Of a stretch of 64,000 nucleotides of DNA, positions 23,470-34,672 are shown in pieces. The stretch spans positions 23,994,001-24,058,000 of the forward strand of contig NC_091049.1 in assembly GCF_963966145.1 (NCBI RefSeq), in the 5' to 3' direction. The DNA is from Tenebrio molitor (lineage: Eukaryota > Arthropoda > Insecta > Coleoptera > Tenebrionidae). Both the position numbers and the translations under genes were made by a program. Numbering within the stretch: the stretch's first letter is position 1; each line of letters opens with the position of its first letter. The notes below the pieces were generated by a model that saw nothing but the letters and a program-made list of their open reading frames with translations, was not told where the DNA came from and searched no databases.

Positions 23470-24773
23470 TCAAAAACAATGTTTAATTTGGAACTACGCG
23501 GTCAAGGTACGCCAACGGGAGCTTAGAGCTGGAGGTAACAAACTTTCGGCCGCTAGGGGACTCAGAAGAATAATCTGAATCATCTTGAAATCAAGCGACG
23601 TTTATTTTATTATTTATTCGGGGTATTAATGAACGTCAGACTATTTCACCGACCAAGCAAGAGTGACAGAGCGTTTCGGGCTCGTACGATTAGCATTCCT
23701 AGACCGCAGCCGCAAAGACCTAGGTCCGCCGTCCCCAACCAACCATTTCCGGACAAAACCCCGAAGCTTCACGAAAACATCCCGACGCCGCTCCCGCAAA
23801 GACTTAGGTCCGCCCCCGCTAACGGCTCTAAATAACCGTAGCTTCCACAGAAATTTACTAAACAACCCCACGACTTCCTGATTGTCACCTAGCTTCCATA
23901 GGGGCGCACTTACAACATTTTACTTTAACTTTTCCGAAATCTAGCAACAACACAAAGAAAAACCCGAGTTTAATTCAATCGAACAAAGCGCAACATTAAA
24001 CGATGAGAAAATTCAACAAAACTAAGCGCAACATTAAACAATGATAAATAAGCAAAACAAAACGCAACATTAAACAAAGAGCAAATAAAAGAGAAGAAAG
24101 CGCAAAGTTAATTAACGATAAAATAAAAACGCTTTAAATGGCACAAATATCGGTAAGCAACATAAATAACGAATACAATAATCGCTGGCTGGTCGAGTAC
24201 CGTTAGAAAATGTTAGTCAAAGCGAAAACAAAATGGACGCGCGCGGCTACTAATTTTCGAAATTACCAGATCGCCAAAAAAATGAACCTCCCGGGGAAAA
24301 CTTAGGGATAACGCTTAAAATTAACAAATTGGAGCTTCTCGAAAGAAACAGCATGCAACAAAATGATCTTTACAACATACCCTTACCACGTGGTCCTGGT
24401 CCCAAAAAAAAAATCCAAAAGGAGAACGAACGTGGGACAAATGACCCGGGGTGAATTAAAACGTCGGATTCCTCATGGGGACACAAAATATCTACTCGGG
24501 ACGGTAGTGGAATTGATTCAGATTTTACTTACAAATTTTTGGAATCTGGTACGGTGTGTTCGTTTCGAAAAACCAAACAAAAGTGACCTACCCCCCTTCA
24601 ACCACCCCCGCGAGAGACCGCTTCACCCCCGCTATATTTCCGCTCTCCGCGTTGCCAACTTCCCAAGATTACCAACCCCATCCCTTAGTTCGTAGTCTAG
24701 CCCCTAGTACCTTCCCATTTGGCGCGCTCTCGTGGCGGTACCGGGAATTAAAAAATTTAAATTTTAAACTACA
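23470..24773 (-). repeat. GC-rich 1.3-kb interspersed repeat, copy 1
   Basis: On the minus strand it starts TGTAGT with an AATTCCCGGTACCGCCACGA block and ends near AACATTG. An inverted partner is at 31285-35825, interrupted by an LTR. This copy is the uninterrupted version: across the partner's insertion point it reads GGTACTAGGGG. Overlapping Arg/Pro-rich frames at 23629-23881 are on both strands and probably not genes. It may itself be an LTR, but no target duplication was found. Confidence 0.7.
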
Positions 24774-24948
24774 TTACTTCCGCTAGTTTCTATCCTTCAT
24801 TTTTATGTGATAACTTATATTGTATGTTAAATATATTGGTCGTAAACTTAAGAGCACTTATCTTAAAGAAACGATTTTTTTAATAATTAATTATTTAAAT
24901 TGAGATGCACATACGACTTCGTTATTCTGAAAAGTGTTTTGTTCGTAT

Positions 24949-27365
24949 TGTAACCTTTCGCCTTCCTTAACTTTTCCTCGATGATTTTTTTTTTCTCCCT
25001 CATTTGGTGTATGGTTGGTTGCCGCATTCCCTCGGATGAAATTTTGCGGAAAAATACGAAACAAAAATAATGAGAAAAGAAATGTTTATGGATCCTACGT
25101 TGTGTTTTATTTTTATTTTGTTTAAATAGGTTCTAACGAGAGGCCGTACCTTCGGAGGTTTTCCAAAAAATAGAATTAAAACGATTGAGCACACTTCCCT
25201 TAAATTTTATTTAACAAATAATCGAGTGTGGTGGTGTTTGGTCCCAACAAATTATAGAAATAAATACATGAATTTGATAACAGAACTTGGTGGAAATTTG
25301 ACCTAATGAGATTTGACTCGCGGCCCTCGAATTGAGACCTGACTCATGAATAAATGACTACGCTGGACAAATACAGAAGTTTCTGGCGCGAACAGCATTA
25401 TGAAAGTTTGAGATGCGAACTCTGTGATCCGATTTAGATTTCAATTACCCCAATTAAATTGAACCCGACGCGATGCCCTGGAATCTCATAGATCACCCCG
25501 GTCTACTCCGGTGGTCGAAAATAAAAGAGAAAAAAGGTTCTAACAGGGCCAAAGGGTACCTCTCTTCACGTGTCAGCTGGCCTAGTTTGGTCGCTGGCCC
25601 CCTTGGGGGTGACGCGGCTGAATTTTGTGCTCTTACGCCGGACCACAGCTAATTGAGTGCGATGGACACTGGCGGTAGCTTCCCGATCTCAAGAATCCAA
25701 GACATAAATAATGAATGGAAATGTTTTATAATAATTGCATACTGGTTCCCTTTGACAAGAGCACGTTTCCCCAACCGGTAAATGCAAGAAGATCACATAC
25801 TTCGCGATAAAGAAATTAATATAAGATTCTAAAGAGTCACGTGGCCATCAAAAGCTCAAAGCAAATAATATAATCTTTACTTTAGAACGATAAAGAACTA
25901 AATGCTGCTTGACTAATTAAATCGCGACTACAAATAATGTACAAGAATTAGAGAAATAATTTACCTGGTGAATGTAAAGAACGTGGTCACAAAATGGCTG
26001 CTGGAAGTACTGAACGTACCTCCGGCTACTTTGGAGATCAAACCCCGAGTGAATCAAAAAGCCTTGTTTCCCGTCCCGCAATCGGTTTTATCATTTCTGG
26101 CGCACCCCACTTTCGCAACCCCTACTTGACCAAAGTGACCAATCAGCTCGGTTCTACTTTACGCCGATCGCGACGCCTTTTCGAAATCTCTAGAACTTTT
26201 GAAATTACAGTTTCCGTTTTTCCACCATTATTTTAAATGTTTAAATTTAGACTTTTGTTAGGACCAGACCAAATTTGTTCTTGAATTAGAAGCCTGAAAA
26301 AGATAACTAAATTACTGACTCTATACAATAATAAAAATCAGCATCAAGAAACAAACACAATCTAAAATTGGGACAAACCGAATTAACACGAACACTGAAT
26401 TACTGGCTCAATACAATAATTAAAATCAGCAACAAGAATTCGACAGAATTAAATGAAATAAACATAATTTAATATGAAACAAACATAATTAAAATGAAAC
26501 AAACATAATTAAAATGAAACAAACATAATTTAAAATAAAACAAACATAATTAAAACAAAACAAACATAATTTAAAATGAAACAAACATAATTAAAATAAA
26601 ACAAACATAATTAAAATGAAACAAACATAATTAAAATGAAACCTAAATTGGGCTTGAAACGCTGTTACGCAAGTGTTATATCATGCATTGACCTGCTACT
26701 TCTAAAATTTGCTCTACATTGGTTTGATTCCCCAAAACAGTTCTAATTAATAATTACTTCGTAATTTTCATTCTCTCTCTCTCACTCACACATCTGATTT
26801 CTACGACTACCTGGCTTTACCGTTAACCTGTTGTCTCTGTTTTTTCTACCGACTCCTTTCCTATTTTACTTTGTTACTTTTCTAACTAAAAGTGCAAACG
26901 ATTCCAGTTATTTTCTACAAAAAAGCGCTCTGTTTCTGATTTGCAATTCTCGCCCTTTAATTACAAATATGCCACAAATTTGAGAATGCTAAAAAAGTAA
27001 ATTATTAACCCAATGAACATTAATTTTGTGGTTCTCTCAATTTGAAACCTGCTAACATCAAATTTATTAATTCAATTATCCCCTGATTTTAACTGGACCA
27101 CCCAAATTGTCGAACGAGTAAATTTTGCAATGTTTCTTTTCCCATAAAAACTGTTATCTTTGTGTTGTGTTCGGACAGGACGTGTACCTGCATTTTCAAA
27201 GAAAGGTTGGCAGATTTCACTTGAGGAATGTGGTGCCGACACGGCTTCAATAAAATTTACAACTGGCCAGCATTTCCGTCGCAAATGAACGGTATTTAAA
27301 ATATTTCGTTAAAATTATTTTAAAATTAAAATTCTTAATCTATCGAACCTATTCGGACCGTTACA
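24949..27365 (+). mobile_element. Solo LTR, 2.4-kb family, copy C (TSD GTAT)
   Basis: Starts TGTAACCTTTCGCC and ends GGACCGTTACA, with GTAT at 24945-24948 and 27366-27369. It carries the 17-bp tandem array (about 26455-26640), close in pattern to copy A, suggesting a recent common source. Confidence 0.88.
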
Positions 27366-27369
27366 GTAT

Positions 27370-27705
27370 CATATGACTTTGTTTTTTATGTGTTAATAAT
27401 GAAATGATATTAAAGAAGTTGTAAAAATTAATTTTTCAGGTCTTTCGACAAACATAGAAAAAATAGAAATTCAAAATAATTAAAAAATGGTGTTTACGAC
27501 ATTGTAATTCTAAATGAACGAGGTAATGTAAATAACTATTACATTGCATGCCTACAAAAATGGTCATTATGTACACACGCGGCCACCCGAAAATTCAGGA
27601 TGGGTGCCGTAGAGTTCTCAATTTTTCCCTTGATTAAAACGGGACCTGGCCAGTGGCGTTTGTGCTGAATGCATTTTTTTTATGCCAAATACTCGTATAT
27701 GCTTT
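27370..27705. other. No feature recognised
   Basis: AT-rich spacer between the solo LTR and the hairpin element. No coding potential seen. Confidence 0.35.
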
Positions 27706-27962
27706 TTTGTTTGACACTGTCAGAATTTGAGAATTTTCTCCTGTGTGAACGGATTTTCATAAATGCCACAACTTGTTAAAACGAAACGTCAAGCTGATTT
27801 TAAAGATTTTAAGCGAGTTCGAGTCTTTAAGAGGCTCGTCGAACAAAAAAACGTTGTATTCACTCGTTCATGCATAAATTGGGCTCCTTTTGGCACTCGT
27901 GGCCCACTCGTGCCAAAAAAGCCCAATTTACACACGAACTCGTTAAATAAACTACTATTGTT
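27706..27962 (+). mobile_element. Hairpin non-autonomous element, copy 1
   Basis: Begins TTTGACACTGTCAGAATTTG after a T-rich site and ends in a stem in which TAAATTGGGC...GGCACTCGTGG is mirrored by CACTCGTGCC...GCCCAATTTA. Two more copies are at about 35828 and 37264. The long stem would make a stable hairpin in RNA. No protein is encoded. Confidence 0.75.
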
Positions 27963-28011
27963 TAAAAAAGTCAAGATTCTAAAGTTAGTCTTGAAGAAAT
28001 ATATTACTTAT

Positions 28012-28333
28012 TGTGGGGTTTAATATATTCGCTGTTTATTTAACAAAGACTTAAATACAAGTAACCATAAAGTAAGCAGTGTATCTAGGAGAGAGGTTAG
28101 AGAAGTTGAGTACCCGCGGAAGCAAAACTTCTTGTTAATTCTGGCCGGGCGTCGATCTTTTATAGGCGTCGATTGGCGCCGTTTCGACGACGGTTGATGA
28201 TTTGACGTCGGCGGGAAGGTTTGACCAATGGAGACTGTGACGAAGCGTAGTGCCGCAAGATACTACTAGCGACACCACGAGGGTAGTAGTGGGGCGCATT
28301 TTTACTACCCATTCGGCGTAACATTTCCCTACA
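28012..28333 (-). repeat. Gypsy-like 3' LTR
   Basis: On the minus strand it starts TGTAGGGAAATGTTACGCC directly after a purine tract (GAGGGGGAGAC) and ends AACCCCACA, giving TG...CA and a TGTAGGG/CCCCACA inverted terminus of about 322 bp. It ends beside the hairpin-element region. No second copy is seen in the window. Confidence 0.65.
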
Positions 28334-28364
28334 GTCTCCCCCTCAGACCCAATATAGCGACTCG

Positions 28365-28800
28365 CTATTGGGGCTGAATCACCGGGTTCTTGCGGGGTCG
28401 TCCTCGTCTTCGGACGGGGGCGACCGGAGCTTGGTGGAATGTCGATTGATCAGTGATAGGGCTGGAGCTGGGACACGTCGTAGATAACAATGGCGTGGGG
28501 CAGCGTGTCCAGACAGTCCAACTCATAACTGGTGGAACCCGTTCGGGCGCGAATGGCGTAGGGTCCGTTTCGGCATGACAGGAACTTGGAGGAAATTCCT
28601 TGCTGGGCTTGGCTTGGTGGGTGGCTGAGGTCGGCGTGGCGTTTTCTTGGGTTCTGTTCGACCTCATGTTGTTCTCGGGGGTCGTTTGGGGCGTCGCCCA
28701 TTAGCAGGAGCTTTGGTGTGGCTTCGGCTACAAAATTCTCAGAGACGACGATGCTCCGTGCATCGTGGGTAACATCGTCGACGGTTGGCAACTCGCGGGC
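28365..28800 (-). pseudogene. C-terminal Gypsy Pol tail (post-integrase)
   Basis: Two overlapping frames contain pieces typical of the region after the Gypsy integrase core: REQHEVEQNPRKRHAD, a GISSKFLSCRNGPYAIRAR..STSYEL block resembling the chromodomain-like/GPY part, and a tail ending RRRGRPRK. A frameshift separates the pieces (about 28450-28600). The integrase catalytic core itself is absent upstream. Confidence 0.65.
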
Positions 28801-28871
28801 GACGTATGATAGGACCGGGTGAATAGACGGTTGGCGTATTCACAGTACTCTATCGGTTTCTCGTCTTTTCG

Positions 28872-29216
28872 CTACCCTTGGAGAAGAGCTGCTCGTTCGT
28901 TCGGGGTGTAGTCAGCGCCTTCTTGGGTTTTCAAATTAAGCGAGGAGAATTCGAGCGGTGTGGCGTAATCGGTCGCGTCCGTGAACATGTCAGTGGCGCT
29001 GTCGGCGTCGGCCCACGTGTATTCAAAAGCACCGGGTGCCTGGTAGATGTTCCAAACACCTGGGGGTTGGACAGCGATGGATGTACTTGGAATCGGGGAC
29101 CGTAGTTCTCTGCTTCTATCGGCTCCGTGTGGACGGGGTGCTGTTTCTGCCGCGGCGAGTCCGAGATCATTCGATTGCTGGGATGTAATCTCGATGACAC
29201 CGTCCATTGGCGTCAT
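28872..29216 (-). pseudogene. N-terminal Pol linker of the Gypsy-like element
   Basis: The frame overlaps the end of gag-protease by four bases (ATGA) in another frame, consistent with a frameshift or restart between gag-pro and pol. Its last 20 residues include EGADYTPNERAALLQ, the segment that precedes RT in insect Gypsy elements. It stops there; RT does not follow. The rest is low-complexity and Pro/Ala-rich. Confidence 0.6.
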
Positions 29217-30460
29217 TGGGTAAATGACGTCGTCATCTTCCCTGAAATGGAAGCGTTTCGCGAGGCTAAATCCGGAACTAGCCCAGCGTCTTCGATGAAG
29301 TCGGCGCCCAATAACGTTTTGGTGCCGGCGTTTTCGGATAACGCCACAAAGGTGGTGGCGATCACCCTTCCGTGGAGAGCGATGTTGGTACGAATCGTGG
29401 GCACCGTCATCGTCTTGGTGCTACCATCGGCAAAAGTGGCGTCGATGGTTTCGTAGTGCACCGAGTGTTTTGTTTCTCGTAGTCGCTGGAAAAGGCTCAC
29501 GCTGGCTACGCTTGACTCTGCGGCGGTGTCGAGAAACGCGGTTCTGGTTGTAGCTGCTACCTGGATAGTTACAGCTGGTCTTGAACGTGGTTTGAGCCTG
29601 GTGGAGCAGAACCCTACGATGTTGACGTGGACGTTCGTGTTAGACCCAGTGTCTCGATTACATTGGGGACAGTTTCTTCGGAATACCCCGGGAGCGTTAC
29701 ACCCGTAGCAATGGATTTTTTCTGGCGGTAGGGGGCGAGGCATTGTCGTGTTCGTGAGTTGTGTCTCGTTCGCCTGGCGTTTTCTGCATTCTGGTGCAGT
29801 GTGGCTGGGAATACGACAATATTCGCAGCGCGCGCGTGTTTTTCTTTTTGTGGTACCTGTGTTGTTTCCTTGGTTTCTTGGGGTTTTCGAACCGGTAGGA
29901 AATCTTCCACGGTTCGTGCCCTGTGGTCCTAGGAGTTCTTCGAACATCGTGATTTCTTCGCGGCGTAGTTTACCTCGAATGTCATTTTTGAGTGAACCGA
30001 ACATTATGTCGATCTGCCAAGATGTTGTTAGGGTTCCGGACAGGCGTGAGAACAAATCCCGCTGGATGGTGATGTACCTGTCGATCGGCATTTTTTCTGG
30101 CTGGACGTAGGTGTAAATTTCGTTGAGGATTTTGTAGTTCGGCTCTACTGGCGCATGAGCTCGCTTGATGAGCGTTATTGCTTGGTCCCAGGTACTTGCC
30201 TGCGTTTTCACATCGTTCCACCATTGATTTGCCTCTCCGACAAGCAGCAAGGGTAATCCTGTGAGCGCGTTCTCGTCCGTGATGCCTTCAACCTGCTTGT
30301 AGATGGACACAGTGGTGACGAATTCCTCTATCGTCGTGGCGGATCTCAAACCGTCGTATCGAGCGGTACAATGAGTAACATTTTTCGTGTTCACTGTCGG
30401 TTCACCTTGGTAGGTCCGGAGCAATTCCCGGAATTGTTCGGTGAACATCTGAATCGCCAT
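29213..30460 (-). CDS. Gypsy-type Gag with zinc knuckles and retropepsin (415 aa)
   Basis: Open from ATG at 30460. Residues of about 40-170 form a Ty3/Arc-like capsid domain (LLLVGEANQWWNDV is the hallmark). Near residue 205 lies a standard CCHC knuckle, CEYCRIPSHTAPEC; near 240 a variant knuckle CYGCNAPGVFRRNC, where Val stands at the usual His. From about 290 a retroviral-type aspartic protease follows with active site FLDTAAESS and a later LLGADF block, ending at residue 415. The frame is intact although the rest of pol is lost, so this copy could still express a capsid protein. Domestication is possible, but the flanking LTR and pol remnants favour a deleted transposon. Confidence 0.82.
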   Translation of the reverse strand: MAIQMFTEQFRELLRTYQGEPTVNTKNVTHCTARYDGLRSATTIEEFVTTVSIYKQVEGITDENALTGLPLLLVGEANQWWNDVKTQASTWDQAITLIKRAHAPVEPNYKILNEIYTYVQPEKMPIDRYITIQRDLFSRLSGTLTTSWQIDIMFGSLKNDIRGKLRREEITMFEELLGPQGTNRGRFPTGSKTPRNQGNNTGTTKRKTRARCEYCRIPSHTAPECRKRQANETQLTNTTMPRPLPPEKIHCYGCNAPGVFRRNCPQCNRDTGSNTNVHVNIVGFCSTRLKPRSRPAVTIQVAATTRTAFLDTAAESSVASVSLFQRLRETKHSVHYETIDATFADGSTKTMTVPTIRTNIALHGRVIATTFVALSENAGTKTLLGADFIEDAGLVPDLASRNASISGKMTTSFTQ

Positions 30461-30522
30461 TTCTTCTTTTTCTTGTCTGGTTCGGATGCTTCGTCGCGTT
30501 GGTTTCGAAATGGTGACGTTAG

Positions 30523-30720
30523 TTGTGGAGTCGGCTGCTCCAAACTCTCACAACTAAGTCTGTTTTCGTTTTTCTTCAAAATCTCGGCGTCGTCGTCGAG
30601 TTACACGTCCTGAACGTTAGTTGTGAGGTCGGGTTACCCAAGCTCTCACAAGCAAGTCCGTTTAACCTCTGCGTCGTTGTCGAGCTCCACGTTCTGAACG
30701 TTAGTTGTGAGGAATACCGA
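30523..30720. repeat. Imperfect tandem repeat of about 90-100 bp in the Gypsy leader
   Basis: GACGTTAGTTGTGGAG, then ACGTTAGTTGTGAGG twice more, each preceded by a CGTCGTCGAG..CACGT(C/T)CTGA block, gives two and a partial third unit. Confidence 0.65.
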
Positions 30721-31284
30721 AATAGAAAATCAGAAATTAAAAAATATTTAAGATTATTTTTTGGTCGTCTCTATTAGAAATCTTGGCAAGTTAGGCATGT
30801 ATTTGCCCTTGAATTGTTTAATATGTTTTAATAAGCCAGGTAGCGTGGTCCAACCCGTACACGTCCTTAATCCCTGGAGGCTTCCAGAATACTTACAAAA
30901 TTCAGGTAACGTGGTCGAATTCCCATACGCCCCGACAACTCATTGTTCATTTTTGAAACTCTAAATTAAAAGAAAGGACATTATCGATAAATGCCCTGAG
31001 ACAAAGACTCCATTTTAAGGGATTTTTGTGTCTTGAAATTTTACGTGTCAAACAGATTAACTTAACATTACGTCAAATTAAGTGAGATGGAAAAATTGGT
31101 CGACACCTTAAGACAGTAGCGGCGTTAGTTTGTACTTTCTAGGGAATTTTCGAATTTCATTTCAACTGCTGATTTGTCACCATTTTGTCGCAAATCACTG
31201 CCTAGTTGTTGTTCTTCACCGTGTTCAAGTGTTTCGTTCTTTAATCCTTCGAGTGTTATGTCTACTAATACTAATCTTATAACT
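30721..31284. other. Spacer with a dispersed-repeat fragment
   Basis: The part at 30935-31040 (AACTCATTGTTCATTTTT, then GACATTATCGATAAATGCC) recurs in the same orientation at about 51170-51275. The rest is unassigned and I see no 5' LTR of the Gypsy element here. Confidence 0.45.
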
Positions 31285-31356
31285 GTAGTGACCCAGTTTA
31301 AAATTTAAAATTTTAATTCCCGGTACCGCCACGAGAGCACGCCAAAACGAAAGTAC

Positions 31357-34300
31357 TGAATCGTTTCAACTTCCTTGAGTTTTCCTCGATGAAACTTTCC
31401 TCCCTCATTGGGTGTATTGTTGGTTGCCGCATTCCCTTGGATGAAATTTTGGCGGAAAAAATACGAAACAAAAATAATGAGAAAAGAAATATTTATGGAT
31501 CCTACGTTGTTTTATTTTCCATTTTGTTTAATTAGGTTCCAACGAGAGGCCGTACCTTCGGAAGGTTTTTCAAAAATAGAATTAAAACGATTGAGCACAC
31601 TTCACTTAAATTTTATTTAACAAATAATCGAGTGTGGTGGTGTTTGGTCCCAACAAATGATAGAAATAAATAAATTAATTTAATTACAGTTGGTGGACAT
31701 TTGACTCAGGTAGATTTGATTCGCGGCTCGCGAATTGAGATTTGACTCCTGAATAAATGACTAAGCTGGGCAAATACAGAAGTTTCTGGAAACTGGAAAC
31801 CTTCAGTCAAAGCCTGATCTACTCCGGTGGTTAAAAATAAAAGGGAAAAGGTCCTAATAGACTTATAGGGTACCTCTCTTCAGGTGTCAGCTGGCCTAGT
31901 TTGATCACTGTCCCATTTACGGGTGACGCGGCTGTTTGTGCATTTACGCCGGATCACAGCTAATTGAGTGCGACGGACACTGGCGGTAGCTTCCCCGACA
32001 GCGAAGGCTCCCAAGCAATGAATAATTAATTAAGATACTTTATAATAATTTTATAATAGACCGCCTTGGCGAGAACACGTTTCCCCAATCGGCAAATACA
32101 AGAAGATCACATACTTCGCAATAAAGAATTTAATTCAAGATTCTAAAGAGTCACGTGGTTGTCAAATGCTCAAAGAAAATAATATAATCTTTATTTTAGA
32201 ACGATAAAGTACTAAATTCTGTTACTAATTAAATCGCGACTACAAATAATGTACAAGAATTAGAGAAATAATTTACCTTGTAAATGTAAAGTACGTGGTC
32301 ACAAAATGGCTGCTGGAAGTACCAAACGTACCTCCGGCTACTTTGGAGATCAAACCCCGAGTGAATCAAAAAGCCCCGTTTCCCGTTCCGCATTCGGTTT
32401 TATTATTTCTGACGCACCCCACTTTCGCAACCCCTACTTGACCAGAGCTCGATCCTACTTTACGCCGATCGCGACACCTTTTCGATATCTCTAGAACTTT
32501 TGAAATTACCGTTTCCGTTTTCCACCATACTTTTAAATGTTTAAATTTAGACTTTTGTTAGGACCAGACCGAATGTACATAATTTGTTGTTGAATTAGAA
32601 CTCTGAAAACGTTATTTTAAAACCTAAATTGGGCTTGAAAGGCTGTTACGCAAGTACAATGTCATGCAACTAAATTCCGTTGATCTGCAACTTCTAAAAA
32701 TTGTTCTACATTGGTTTGATTCCTGTTACGTTATTAAATAAATTTACTTTTCTACCTTCCCGTAGAAAATTTAAATAACGGGTTTTTTGTGACTGATGAC
32801 TCTTCGGTCGCTCACACTTACACCAACGTCTCGGGAGTGTAATAATGAAGACAAAAATATGATGGCTAACAGGCACAGTAAAGTTCCAGGAGCTGGATGG
32901 AAACGCATATACAAGTTACAAGAGTTTAATTCCCAACCTAAGATATTACAGTCAAGTATTGAGAAATTAATATATAGGATAAGCTAGATGCCTCTTCGGG
33001 CGATACAACTGTAATCTACTATAACTCGTAACTGAAAACTCTGTTCCTATGCTGTACAATAAATGAAAAACATTTGCTGTAATTACGAAAATATGAAAAG
33101 GTGGCTAATAACAATAACTTAAAATCAGACTGTTGAAAGCACAGAAGGCGCACGAAATATATGAAGGTAAGATTTGAAAAACTGGATCCCTGACCAGGCG
33201 TGGATTAATTTGAAGTAAAAATTTTTGAAAAGGGATGAAATTCCTTACACCGGGTTCGAATATCGGGTCTTTGGACGTCGAAGACGATTCGTGGAATTTC
33301 CTGGAAAAGCGAACTGGAGGAAGATCCTCCGAGTCCCTCTTTTCGCCACTAAATCGCTACGCCGTCCGTATCCACGGAAAGTCCTCGGGGTCCTTCTTCC
33401 CTCGACCCTTCCTAGGAAAGAAGTGATTAGAAAAGTATCGGACCCCGGTGCAAGAAATGAACAAAAAAAACGACGCGAAACTGGCGACTCGTCTTTCTTG
33501 ACGAGGTCACTGCAGGTCTGATAACGGCAGCGTGTGTTAGAAAAGTTGCCAATATGGCGGACAAAGATGAAAGTGACGCTGTATGACCTTGTCAGGATTT
33601 CCACGAATCCTTGAGGACGGAGTCCTCGAAGAGGGTAGCCCGGTGTGCGGTCCGGCCCATCAGAAGGATCCTGGAGAATGATGACGGCCCAACAGGGTGG
33701 CGATGTTTGATCCGCCGAAGCGTAGGGTCGATGAACCCTGGTGCAGGAAACCTTGATCCGCCGTAGCGTTTGGTTGGACTACACCCTGGGCGTCTTCTCC
33801 AGCCGACACGGATTTCCTCCACGGGCTCGCCAACACCTGTTACACTGGGAAAACATCCCCTAATCTCCCCCTTATAAACACAAACACACACACTCGGCGC
33901 TACGGTCGTGAAGCCCCTGAAAAAGGCGTCGGTTCCACGTTTTATACCTTTTGCCCCTTCTCTCGCAAAATCGTCGCGGCTGGTACCGGAAGTCGGGGTC
34001 CGAGAGCCCGTTCTGGAACGTTCGCGAACCTACTAGAATTTACGATTTGCCGCGAAATTTAAATCGTAACATTCCCCAAAACTGTTCTAATTAATTCGTA
34101 ATTTTTATTCTCTCTCTCTCACTCACACCTCTGATTTCTATGACTACCTGGCTTTACCGTTACCCTGTTGTCTGTTTTTTACCTACTCCCTTTCTACTTT
34201 GCCTTGTTACTTTTCTAACTAAAAGTGCAAACGATTCTAGTTATTTTCTACGATAAAGCGTTTTCTTTTTAATTTGCAATTCTCGCCGTTTAATTACAAA

Positions 34301-34672
34301 TATGCCATAAATTTGAGAATGCTAAAAAAGATAAATTAACCTAATGAACCTTGATTTGGTGGTTCTGTCAATTTGAAATCTGCTAACATCAAATTCATTA
34401 ATTCAATTATCCCCTGATTTTAACTGGACTCCCCAAATTGTGGAACGAGTAATTTTGCAATGTTTCTTTTCCCAGGAAAACTGTTATCTTTGTGTTGTGT
34501 TCGGACTGGACGCGTAGCTGCATTTTCAAAGAAAAGTTTTCACTTGAGGAATGTGGTACCACTCTTGCCGACAAAGGCATCAATAAAATTTACAACTGAC
34601 CAGCATTCCCCGTCGCAAATGAGTTTTAAAAATTAAAATTCTTAATTTATCGAATCTATTCGGACCGTTACA
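31357..34672 (+). mobile_element. Solo LTR, 2.4-kb family, copy D, carrying a nested LTR
   Basis: Begins TGAATCGTTTCAACTTCC (diverged start) and ends GGACCGTTACA. It is flanked by GTAC (31353-31356) and GTAT (34673-34676), a duplication with one change; the empty site in copy 1 of the host repeat reads GTAC. It is the most diverged copy and lacks most of the 17-bp array. It is interrupted at 32724-34071 by another LTR-like element. Confidence 0.82.
32724..34071. mobile_element. Nested solo LTR-like element, 1348 bp (TSD TTCC)
   Basis: Starts TGTTACGTTATTAAATAAA and ends TTTAAATCGTAACA, so TGTTAC/GTAACA are inverted. TTCC flanks it (32720-32723 and 34072-34075), and the host LTR sequence resumes exactly. 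The 2.4-kb family copies A-C serve as empty sites. The interior has overlapping frames at 33225-33604 on both strands; I do not consider them genes. Confidence 0.82.

Larger units (their letters stand above)
28012..30720 (-). mobile_element. Internally deleted Gypsy-like retrotransposon
   Basis: On the minus strand: a repeat-rich leader (30523-30720), gag-protease (30460-29213), the start of pol (29216-28872), then a jump to sequence that follows integrase (about 28800-28365), a purine tract and a 3' LTR (28333-28012). RT, RNase H and integrase are missing. I find no 5' LTR upstream, so the 5' end is truncated or replaced. GC content is well above the surroundings. Confidence 0.82.

Noticed and set aside
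23629..23881. Overlapping Arg/Pro-rich frames on both strands
   Set aside because: They overlap in three frames, lie in a GC-rich interspersed repeat and are not preserved in its partner copy; composition explains them.
29127..30110. 109- and 120-codon plus-strand frames
   Set aside because: Antisense to the Gypsy gag-protease frame, which carries the recognisable knuckles and protease.
33225..33604. 98-119-codon frames on both strands
   Set aside because: They lie inside the nested LTR with no motif and mutually overlapping; likely non-coding LTR sequence.
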